Positions 14,854 to 21,127 of a DNA stretch of 21,127 nucleotides are shown one piece after another. Source of the stretch: QQUD01 sp039029915 (lineage in GTDB: Bacteria; Chloroflexota; Anaerolineae; Promineifilales; Promineifilaceae). The DNA lies in contig JBCCFD010000086.1 of assembly GCA_039029915.1 (NCBI GenBank), positions 1 through 21,127 on the forward strand, written 5' to 3'. Below the pieces are notes generated by a model. The model was not told the origin of the DNA and ran no database searches. It saw only the letters and a list, made by a program, of their open reading frames with translations. Made by a program: the position numbers and the translations under genes. The first letter of the stretch is position 1; each line of letters opens with the position of its first letter.

Positions 14854-16521
14854 ATGAAAAATTTACGGCCGTTAAAGCTCTTGATCTTCAGCTTAGTTTT
14901 GGCTTTGGTGATCGTCGCCTGTTCATCAGAACCACAAGTTGTGGAAGTGACGAGGGTTGTCACTGAAACAGAAACCGTTGTAGAGGAAGTCGAAGTACAA
15001 GTTGAAGTCACTCGCGAAGTTGAAGTTGTTCAACTACAAGAAATTGAAACCGAAGTTGTTGTTACGCAAGTTGTAGAAGTCGTTCCTGAATATGTCCCCG
15101 AAGGCACACTTCGCCATGCCCATTCAGTAAATTTCCTGAACTGGGACCCCCATAAAGATCAACGTACCATTTCGCTCCAGTACCTAAACCCAGTTTATGA
15201 AGGACTCTTACGTGAAGCGAATGACGGACAATCATTTATCCCTGAGTTGGCAACAAGTTGGGAAGAAGACGAATCAGGTGTTACCTTCTTCTTGCGTGAA
15301 GGTGTCACCTTCCACGATGGTACACCGTTTGATTCAAGCGTGGTTGTGGCAAACTTTGACCGCGTCAAAGAAGTTGGGCACCCAGTAAACCGTGGTTTCT
15401 TACGTAACGTTGAGTCAGCTGAAGCAATTGATGACCTGACTGTCCGCTTTAACTACAGTCAATTTGACGGTACAGTACTGCTCACCTTGTCACGTTTTTC
15501 TGGTAAGCAAATCTCCCCAGCTGTTTTTGATACAGTTTCTGAAAATAGTCCTGTAGGTACAGGTCCATACATTTACAACGCTGATGATTCAAACCCAGAC
15601 AATACCTTTATGGCCTATGACTACAATCCAAGCTATTGGAATAGTAATGCTCAGCCAGTGGCTCGCTTTGAAATTTCAATGATTACGGACCAAGCCGCTC
15701 ATGTGAATGGTATCTTGACAGACGAGTTTGATACAACACAGGTGAGTGTTTTGCCATTGATTGCTCAGATGGAACAAGCCGGGATGATCACATCGTTGTC
15801 ACCAGCGGTAGGTTGGAGCATGCACATTTTGGACCGTACTGGCACCATCGTTCCAGAATTAGCAGATGAACGCGTTCGTCGAGCGATGGCATACGCTGTT
15901 GATCGTGATGCATATTGGCAAGTCGTCAATGTTGGCTTTAAATCAACCCAACACGCGCTCCCAGGTGGCTACGCCTTCAGTGAAGACATTGAAAACCTTG
16001 AGTTTGATATGGATAAGGCGATGGAGTTGATGGCTGAAGCTGGTAACCCAACCTTTACCGTTGATGTGCCATCATTTGGTGGCTTTAACCCTCGTAATGC
16101 TTTCTTTGCCTCATCTTGGGAACCCCTTGGTATTACGCTAAATATTGTTGAAGTTAACAACATCTTTGGTGCGTGCACCCAAGGTGAAGGTGACTTTGCC
16201 ATGGGTATTTGCCCAATCAACGAACGCCATATTAAACATTTCGTTGAAAATCGTCTGCTTGAAGGTGGTTTCCTGAACCCATTTGGCCACGTTGATCAAG
16301 AAATTGAAGACCTCTATGCTCAAACGGTAGGGTTGCCATTGGATGAAGCTGAACCGATTTATGCTGAAATCGCACGGCTTTCAGCTGAACGAGGGTACAT
16401 TATTCACCTTGGCTGGGCTTCAAGTCCTGTTCAGTTCAATCCAAACAACGTATCTGGTGTGCAGGTTCGCTTTATCTATCCTGGCACCTACTATATTGGT
16501 GATGTCTTGTTAAGAGAATAG
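14854..16521 (+). CDS. ABC transporter substrate-binding lipoprotein, family 5 (peptide/opine/nickel type)
   Basis: A 555-residue extracytoplasmic solute receptor. It has a charged start, a hydrophobic segment (about 8-22) and lipobox I-V-A-C23, so it should be lipid-anchored. Residues about 28-80 are a Val/Glu tether with units such as EVTREVEVVQ, a style common in Chloroflexota receptors. The family 5 body follows: GTLRHAHSVNFLNWDPH, ATSWEEDESGVTFFLREGVTFHDGTPF, and DERVRRAMAYAVDRDAYW. Family 5 receptors bind oligopeptides, opines, nickel chelates or glycosides; the ligand cannot be read. AGGAG at 14843-14847 is a strong ribosome binding site. It heads the operon with the two transporter genes downstream but is separated from them by 264 bp with a terminator. 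It is flanked by inverted copies of a double-hairpin repeat. Confidence 0.94.
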   Translation: MKNLRPLKLLIFSLVLALVIVACSSEPQVVEVTRVVTETETVVEEVEVQVEVTREVEVVQLQEIETEVVVTQVVEVVPEYVPEGTLRHAHSVNFLNWDPHKDQRTISLQYLNPVYEGLLREANDGQSFIPELATSWEEDESGVTFFLREGVTFHDGTPFDSSVVVANFDRVKEVGHPVNRGFLRNVESAEAIDDLTVRFNYSQFDGTVLLTLSRFSGKQISPAVFDTVSENSPVGTGPYIYNADDSNPDNTFMAYDYNPSYWNSNAQPVARFEISMITDQAAHVNGILTDEFDTTQVSVLPLIAQMEQAGMITSLSPAVGWSMHILDRTGTIVPELADERVRRAMAYAVDRDAYWQVVNVGFKSTQHALPGGYAFSEDIENLEFDMDKAMELMAEAGNPTFTVDVPSFGGFNPRNAFFASSWEPLGITLNIVEVNNIFGACTQGEGDFAMGICPINERHIKHFVENRLLEGGFLNPFGHVDQEIEDLYAQTVGLPLDEAEPIYAEIARLSAERGYIIHLGWASSPVQFNPNNVSGVQVRFIYPGTYYIGDVLLRE

Positions 16522-16550
16522 TTGAATCTAAAGGCTAAAATGGTGAGTAA

Positions 16551-16656
16551 AAGTAATTTTCAAAAAATACCTTGACTATAAAGCAGGGCAATGAAAATTA
16601 CTTTTAGGAGAACAAAAACTTAGGCGAAGCTATTTTCAAGATACTTTTTGTTCTCT
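16551..16656 (-). repeat. Double-hairpin repeat, right copy (inverted)
   Basis: Inverted relative to the copy at 14556-14665. In + strand order it has AAGTAATTTTCA facing TGAAAATTACTT (ending about 16602), then AGGAGAACAAAAA (from about 16606) facing its complement ending TTGTTCTCT (16656). The stems are the best-kept parts; the loops differ more, so selection for folding is plausible. Confidence 0.75.
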
Positions 16657-16729
16657 ACTTAGAAGCTTATCTAGGCAATCCATTTGGTCCTATTTAGCTA
16701 GACTTATTGTTGAGTTTGCTGATAGAATG

Positions 16730-16771
16730 TGCGTGGCTAATCAAGAGATTGGCCACGCATTCCTCATTTTT
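16730..16771 (+). terminator. Intrinsic terminator/attenuator between receptor and permease genes
   Basis: Arms 16730-16742 (TGCGTGGCTAATC) and 16747-16759 (GATTGGCCACGCA) form a 13-bp stem with one mismatch and a 4-nt AAGA loop; TTTTT follows at 16767-16771 after a short spacer. It lies 15 bp before the permease start, so it probably limits read-through and keeps receptor in excess over permease. Confidence 0.7.
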
Positions 16772-16785
16772 CGTAGAAGATTGAT

Positions 16786-17730
16786 ATGTTAAGACTCATC
16801 CTCACCCGTGTTTTTACAACCATTCCTCTGATGTTAGTCATAACGATACTTGCGTTTGCGATGGTGCAAGCAATGCCGGGGAGCATTGCTGGGATTATTT
16901 TAGATGCGGGTGCAACCCCAGAAGCAATAGCTGAACTCGAAGCAGAAATGGGCTTAGATCGACCTTTCTTTGTCCAATACCTTGATTGGCTTGGTAATGC
17001 AGTTCGGGGTGATTTGGGCGATTCCTTATTTTTTTCATCCCCTGTCATTGTCCTTATTCGTGAATCGTGGCCTGTTACAGCATCCATTGTTCTGGGAGGT
17101 ATGATTGTTGGTGTGAGTTTGGGGCTCATTTTAGGAATTGTGGCGGGCCTTCAACCAGGTAGCTGGCTTGACCGTTCATCAACTTTTAGTGCTTCAATTA
17201 CAGTTGCTTTACCTTCTTTTTGGTTGGCGATGTTGCTGGCTATTTTTCTGGGGGTGAGGTGGGAACTATTCCCAGTTATTGGATATACCCCCTTTTCTGA
17301 AAGTCCGACCGAATGGTTGCGAAGTATCACGCTTTCTAGCTTAGCAATGGGTATTCCATCAGCCGCGCTTATTGCCAGACAAATGCGAAGTTCGATGGCG
17401 AATGTGTTGCAATCTTCTTATATCCGTGCCCAAAGGGCGATGGGGCTTGGCCGCTGGCAAATTGTTGTGCGCCATGCCTTAAAGAATGCGATGATTCCTG
17501 TTGTGACGGTGATTGGTTTTCGCTTAGCCGTCGTTGTTGGGCAGGCTTTTATTGTTGAAAGCGTGTTCTTTTTGCCTGGAATGGGTAAGCAGTTGGCAAC
17601 GGCCGTTCAGCAGCAAGACGTCATTTTTGTACAGGGTGGCGTGGTTGTCGTCGCCGCTTTTATTATCTTCGCGAATATGTTCATTGACATCATTTATGGG
17701 CTGTTAAATCCAAAGGTACGGGTTTCTTAA
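16786..17730 (+). CDS. ABC transporter permease, DppB/OppB type
   Basis: A 314-residue inner-membrane permease with about six transmembrane segments. The N-terminal TRVFTTIPLMLVITILAFAMV helix, the LGLDRPFFVQYLDWLGNAVRGDLGDSL segment after it and the EAA loop around YIRAQRAMGLGRWQIVVRHALKNAMIP are diagnostic of the DppB branch. The last helices end at LLNPKVRVS, as usual for the family. It pairs with the fused permease-ATPase, which starts one base after its stop, so the two should be translationally coupled. Substrate depends on the receptor upstream. ACGGCCGT lies at 17599-17606. Confidence 0.94.
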   Translation: MLRLILTRVFTTIPLMLVITILAFAMVQAMPGSIAGIILDAGATPEAIAELEAEMGLDRPFFVQYLDWLGNAVRGDLGDSLFFSSPVIVLIRESWPVTASIVLGGMIVGVSLGLILGIVAGLQPGSWLDRSSTFSASITVALPSFWLAMLLAIFLGVRWELFPVIGYTPFSESPTEWLRSITLSSLAMGIPSAALIARQMRSSMANVLQSSYIRAQRAMGLGRWQIVVRHALKNAMIPVVTVIGFRLAVVVGQAFIVESVFFLPGMGKQLATAVQQQDVIFVQGGVVVVAAFIIFANMFIDIIYGLLNPKVRVS

Positions 17731-17731
17731 A

Positions 17732-19708
17732 ATGGCGTCGATAACATCACCACAAGAAAAATCACTTTCCCAATTTGACCGCTTTTGGCAGCGTTTTCGT
17801 AAACAGCGTATGGCGATTGTATCGCTTATTTTTCTGCTTTTTTTGGTTTTTGTAGCCATCTTTCGTGATCAGCTCATGCCGTACACCAAAGATTCTGCTG
17901 ATTTCTCTAGCACGTATTGCCAACCATTCTTCCTATCGAATGAAAATGTATTTTCCTGCCAGAATCCGGCTGATCATATTTTAGGAACAGATGAGTTAGG
18001 TCGAGATGCCTACTCTCGTCTGATCTATGGCGCGCGGATTTCAGTACAGGCTTCGCTCCTAGGCGTCGCTATCGCGCTTGTTCTCGGATTACCCGTTGGG
18101 ATGCTGGCGGGCTTTTACGGAGGCAGTTTTGATCGCTGGGTCATGTGGGTCGTTGATATTATCTTTTCATTACCGGGGATTTTGATCGCCTTTGGGGTGA
18201 TCGCTATTTTGGGGAATGGCTTATTGAATGCAATGATGGCCGTGGGAATCGTTCTTTCAACTCGATTTGCTCGGTTGGCTCGTGGTGTTGTTCTTGCAGA
18301 AAGGGAAGAGCTTTACGTAGACGGAGCACGCGTTGGTGGTTTGTCCACACGGACGATTGTTTTTAAACATATTTTGCCAAATATAGCCCCTCCTCTGATT
18401 GTTCAAACCTCGCTTCTGTTCGGCGCGGTGATTTTGATCGAAGCGGGGCTTAGCTTCCTTGGGGTTGGGGTACCGCTTAGTGAACCAAGCTGGGGCCGGA
18501 TGCTCGCTGAATCACGGACTGTTTTGGCGACAAACCCATTTTTATCGGTGCCGCCTGGCTTAGCAATTGCTTTGTCTGTGTTGGCTTGGAATATTTTAGG
18601 AGATGGCCTTCGCGATGCGCTCGGACAGGATATTACTAGCAACCAACTCACGACTGTAGCGAGGGTGGAAATAACTGAGCCGACTAATGGGGACACACAT
18701 GTTAATCAGAATGTTATTGATAAGGCGTCCCTTTATTTATCAAATATCGAAGTGAAGTTTCCAACCCCTCGCGGGGAGTCTGTTACGATCCTGAAAGATA
18801 TTAATTACGCGGTGCTGCCCGGCAAAACGCTGGGGATTGTTGGTGAATCTGGGTCGGGCAAGAGTATGTCGGTGATGGCCGCAATGGGCATTGTGCCAGC
18901 TCCGGGGCAAATTACGGCCGGCAGTATTTATTTAAACGGCCGTAATGTTACCAACCTTTCAGAAAATGAACTTCGCAAACTGCGCGGCAAAGAGATCGCC
19001 ATGATCTTTCAAGAGCCAATCGCTTCCCTGAATCCCGTTTTGACAGTCGGCCAGCAGCTCATTCAGCCGATTCAGGCCCATCTCGGGCTGAGTAAGACCC
19101 AAGCGTGGGCAAAAGCAACCGAGCTGTTGCGGCTTGTTCAGGTGCCTGATCCAGAGCGGCGTATGAATGAGTATCCGCACCAGTTCTCAGGTGGGATGGC
19201 CCAACGTGTGGGGATTGCTCGTGCGCTGTCCTGCGAACCAAGCGTCTTGATTGCGGATGAACCCACGACCGCGCTAGATGTAACTGTTCAAGGGCAAGTT
19301 ATCGATCTACTCAAAGATCTGCAGGACAAGCTTGGCGTGGCTATTGTTTTCATTACGCATGATTTAGGCGTTGTGGCTGAGGTCGCTGATCGCGTTGCCG
19401 TGATGTATGCTGGCGAGGTGATTGAAACAGGTGATGTGCGGGAAGTGTTTGAAAATCCTAAACATCCTTACACAAAGGCACTGCTAGAGACCTTGCCGCA
19501 TCATGGTCGAGGCGAAGAAGGAAAGCTGCCAGTTATTGATGGTTTGGTTCCTCCCCCCTCTGCATGGCCAACTGGCTGTCGCTTCCACCCGCGCTGTAAA
19601 TTTGCAAATGGTGTTTGCTCAAATGATGTTGAACTGCCCATGAAAAAGGTTGAAGGTCGGGAACACTACAGCCGCTGTGTCCGCATTAGCGAGATTGAGT
19701 TAGCGTAA
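17732..19708 (+). CDS. Fused ABC transporter permease (DppC type) and ATPase (DppD type)
   Basis: A 658-residue fusion. Residues 1 to about 300 are a DppC permease: first helix about 28-44, GTDELGRDAYSRLIYGARIS (85-104), EAA loop DGARVGG...FKHILPNIAPPLIV (197-224). A hydrophilic linker (about 305-330) leads to a complete DppD ATPase: Walker A GESGSGKS (371-378), signature FSGGM (485-489), Walker B LIADE (506-510), H543, and the C-terminal oligopeptide-transporter tail with CRFHPRCKFA. Separate genes are the usual state, although permease-ATPase fusions are known. No second ATPase (DppF) follows; the next gene is an FAD protein. Two fused chains could give a homodimeric ATPase, but then only one DppB would pair with one DppC, so a DppF encoded elsewhere is also possible. 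Confidence 0.94.
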   Translation: MASITSPQEKSLSQFDRFWQRFRKQRMAIVSLIFLLFLVFVAIFRDQLMPYTKDSADFSSTYCQPFFLSNENVFSCQNPADHILGTDELGRDAYSRLIYGARISVQASLLGVAIALVLGLPVGMLAGFYGGSFDRWVMWVVDIIFSLPGILIAFGVIAILGNGLLNAMMAVGIVLSTRFARLARGVVLAEREELYVDGARVGGLSTRTIVFKHILPNIAPPLIVQTSLLFGAVILIEAGLSFLGVGVPLSEPSWGRMLAESRTVLATNPFLSVPPGLAIALSVLAWNILGDGLRDALGQDITSNQLTTVARVEITEPTNGDTHVNQNVIDKASLYLSNIEVKFPTPRGESVTILKDINYAVLPGKTLGIVGESGSGKSMSVMAAMGIVPAPGQITAGSIYLNGRNVTNLSENELRKLRGKEIAMIFQEPIASLNPVLTVGQQLIQPIQAHLGLSKTQAWAKATELLRLVQVPDPERRMNEYPHQFSGGMAQRVGIARALSCEPSVLIADEPTTALDVTVQGQVIDLLKDLQDKLGVAIVFITHDLGVVAEVADRVAVMYAGEVIETGDVREVFENPKHPYTKALLETLPHHGRGEEGKLPVIDGLVPPPSAWPTGCRFHPRCKFANGVCSNDVELPMKKVEGREHYSRCVRISEIELA

Positions 19709-19749
19709 ACCCTTAGATAAACTCATTGTTCCTTCTAATTTTGTTGAAT

Positions 19750-19775
19750 TGCTTATTTTGTCATTAAGCATTTTT
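19750..19775 (+). terminator. Probable terminator of the transporter operon
   Basis: TGCTTA (19750-19755) pairs with TAAGCA (19765-19770) around a 9-nt loop, and TTTTT follows at once. The stem is short and AT-rich, so strength is uncertain. It lies 41 bp after the fused permease-ATPase stop codon. Confidence 0.45.
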
Positions 19776-19787
19776 GTTGCCATACTG

Positions 19788-19855
19788 TTAAGTGAAACAA
19801 AGTTCCTGCTTTGAATAATAGTGCCGAATCTCAAGGAAACAGAAAGCTTCGAACC
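19788..19855. repeat. TTAAGTG-family hairpin repeat, copy 5
   Basis: It begins TTAAGTGAAACAAAGTTCC and continues CTGCTTTGAATAATAG, closely matching copies 3 and 4. AGAAAGCTTCGAACC (19841-19855) is a degenerate opposite arm. It lies between the transporter operon and the FAD protein gene. The remainder of the 233-bp gap holds one ACGGCCGT at 19891-19898 and no clear promoter. Confidence 0.5.
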
Positions 19856-19941
19856 AAATCCATTTCAAACGATTTTTTGTCATTTACCAAACGGCCGTTT
19901 CTCCACTGGCGTAACATCAATCTTTTCCTATACTTAGCAAC

Positions 19942-21127
19942 ATGAAAAATTTAGAAGCAGATTACCTCGTCATCGGCACAGGCGCCGTTGGCATGACTTT
20001 TGTAGATACAATGCTGGACGAAACAGATGCCACCTTTTTGATGGTAGACCGTCATCATATGCCAGGAGGTCATTGGAATGACGCTTATCCATTTGTCCGA
20101 TTACACCAACCGTCATCATTTTATGGCGTTGCCTCAACTGATCTTGGTAGTAATCGCATTGATGATAGTGGTTCAAACAAGGGATTTTATGAATTGGCCT
20201 CTGGCCCTGAAATCTCAGCCTATTTTGAAAAACTGATGCGCGAACGGTTTTTACCGTCTGGGCGAGTGCAATACTTTCCTATGTGTAACTATGTGGGGGA
20301 TGGGCAATTTCACTCACTGCTATCAGACGAAAAATATTCAGTAACAGTAGGCAAAAAGACCGTCGATGGTACGTTTTATAACACGACAGTCCCTTCGATG
20401 CATCAACGTAAATTTGATGTAAATGAAGGTGTTACCTGTGTTCCCCCTAATGATTTACCTCGCTTAGCGGCTCAATATAATCATTTTACAATTCTGGGTG
20501 GTGGCAAGACGGCTATGGATTCAATCGTTTGGCTACTTGATAATGGAGCCAATCCAAATGATATTAGTTGGATTTGCCCTAGAGACTCCTGGTTGATTAA
20601 TCGCGCTTCAACTCAGCCCGGAGCTGCCTTTTTTGAAAAATCAACCGGTGGATTTGCTGACAACATCGAAGCGATGCGCGATGCGACCTCAGTTCAAGAT
20701 TTGTTTGAGCGAATGGAAAAAGCTGGCACGATGCTAAGAATTGATGCATCAGTTTGGCCAACGATGTTTCACTATGCCACGATTTCAGAAGGGGAAGTTA
20801 AACAACTACAGCGTATCAATGACATCATTCGTGGACAACGGGTTGCCCGATTAGAGGCCGATACAATGGTCATGCAATCGGGGGAAACTGTGACCTCTCC
20901 TCCTAGTACCATTTACATCGACTGCACCGCAAGGGCCGTAGTGTTTGTAGGTGAATCGGTAAAACCAGTCTTTAATGGTGATATCATCACACTCCAAGCC
21001 GTTTTTGCACCGCTCGTTACCTATAGCGCGGCTGTTATTGCTTATGTGGAAGCTAATTTTGAAAGTGAAAAAGAAAAAAATGATTTGTGTCCACCAGTTG
21101 AATTAGCTGACACACCCGAAGAATGGA
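19942..21127 (+). CDS. FAD/NAD(P)-binding monooxygenase-like protein, N-terminal part
   Basis: The frame is open from the ATG at 19942 to the right edge (395 codons), so the gene is truncated by the window. It starts MKNLEADYLVIGTGAVGM, a dinucleotide-binding motif of the G-x-G-x-x-G/A type for FAD. It is followed by a FMO-like MPGGHWNDAYPFVRLHQPSSFYG segment (about residues 46-68) and a second nucleotide-binding motif, FTILGGGKTAMDS (about 183-195), for NAD(P)H. This layout is that of flavin-containing or Baeyer-Villiger-type monooxygenases, although annotated homologues are often only 'NAD(P)-binding protein'. No good ribosome binding site precedes the ATG. It may belong with the catabolic genes; it is separated from the transporter operon by a terminator-like hairpin and a repeat. 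Confidence 0.85.
   Translation, partial: MKNLEADYLVIGTGAVGMTFVDTMLDETDATFLMVDRHHMPGGHWNDAYPFVRLHQPSSFYGVASTDLGSNRIDDSGSNKGFYELASGPEISAYFEKLMRERFLPSGRVQYFPMCNYVGDGQFHSLLSDEKYSVTVGKKTVDGTFYNTTVPSMHQRKFDVNEGVTCVPPNDLPRLAAQYNHFTILGGGKTAMDSIVWLLDNGANPNDISWICPRDSWLINRASTQPGAAFFEKSTGGFADNIEAMRDATSVQDLFERMEKAGTMLRIDASVWPTMFHYATISEGEVKQLQRINDIIRGQRVARLEADTMVMQSGETVTSPPSTIYIDCTARAVVFVGESVKPVFNGDIITLQAVFAPLVTYSAAVIAYVEANFESEKEKNDLCPPVELADTPEEW

Noticed and set aside
14556..16656. Composite transposon carrying the receptor gene
   Set aside because: The inverted repeats suggest it, but there is no transposase or integrase, and I could not see target-site duplications. The receptor also fits the transporter operon.
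18914..18921. A nineteenth ACGGCCGT
   Set aside because: The sequence is ACGGCCGG, and the one near 13053 is ACGGCCGC; both are near misses and were not counted.
1..21127. CRISPR array, tRNA or rRNA genes
   Set aside because: No regularly spaced direct repeats, cloverleaf-like sequences or rRNA segments were seen on either strand.

Overview
The window reads as chromosomal DNA of moderate GC from a member of the Chloroflexota, probably Anaerolineae/Caldilineae-like. This assignment is inferred from style, not from a marker gene. The best clue is the ABC substrate-binding lipoprotein at 14854-16521: after its lipobox it has a long Val/Glu-rich tether with repeated 'VEVTREVEV' units, typical of that phylum. 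A second signature is the 8-bp palindrome ACGGCCGT, found 18 times in 21 kb where about 0.3 are expected by chance.

Layout. The left edge (3-1085, + strand) has the end of a PIG-L-fold hydrolase and an RraA-fold aldolase, a pair resembling the last steps of 4,5-type (gallate/protocatechuate) ring cleavage. From 14297 back to 1093, genes are nearly all on the - strand. In transcription order they are a YbaK/ProX-type aminoacyl-tRNA editing protein, an iodothyronine-deiodinase-like selenoprotein, a type I sulfatase, an FMN-dependent NtaA/DszA-type monooxygenase, a metallo-beta-lactamase-fold alkylsulfatase, a LacI-type regulator with an in-frame TAA, a second type I sulfatase abutting an MFS transporter, and a MetE-like zinc methyltransferase homologue. 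One lone, AT-richer ATP-grasp ligase gene (8633-9727) points the other way. From 14854 to the right edge (+ strand) lie a family 5 substrate-binding protein, a permease, a fused permease-ATPase, and the start of a flavin monooxygenase-like FAD protein that runs off the window.

Main discovery. Two adjacent - strand frames (12848-13369 and 13382-13612) are one gene. The TGA between them sits exactly where deiodinases carry selenocysteine (GSFT-U-PYC). A perfect 7-bp stem with a GUC loop follows 17 nt downstream, as expected of a bacterial SECIS. An ordinary annotation would split this gene in two.

How the genes may work together (inference). Two formylglycine sulfatases, one zinc alkylsulfatase, a flavin monooxygenase, a deiodinase-like redox selenoprotein, importers and ring-cleavage-like enzymes suggest a catabolic island for sulfated, possibly halogenated, organic compounds. 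LacI-operator-like palindromes upstream of the LacI gene and in the divergent 14298-14853 region suggest a local regulon whose regulator may be broken.

Intergenic DNA is unusually structured. It holds a family of about 50-70 bp hairpins ending in TTAAGTG/CACTTAA, an inverted pair of about 110-bp double-hairpin repeats flanking the substrate-binding protein gene, and a strong terminator between that gene and its permease.
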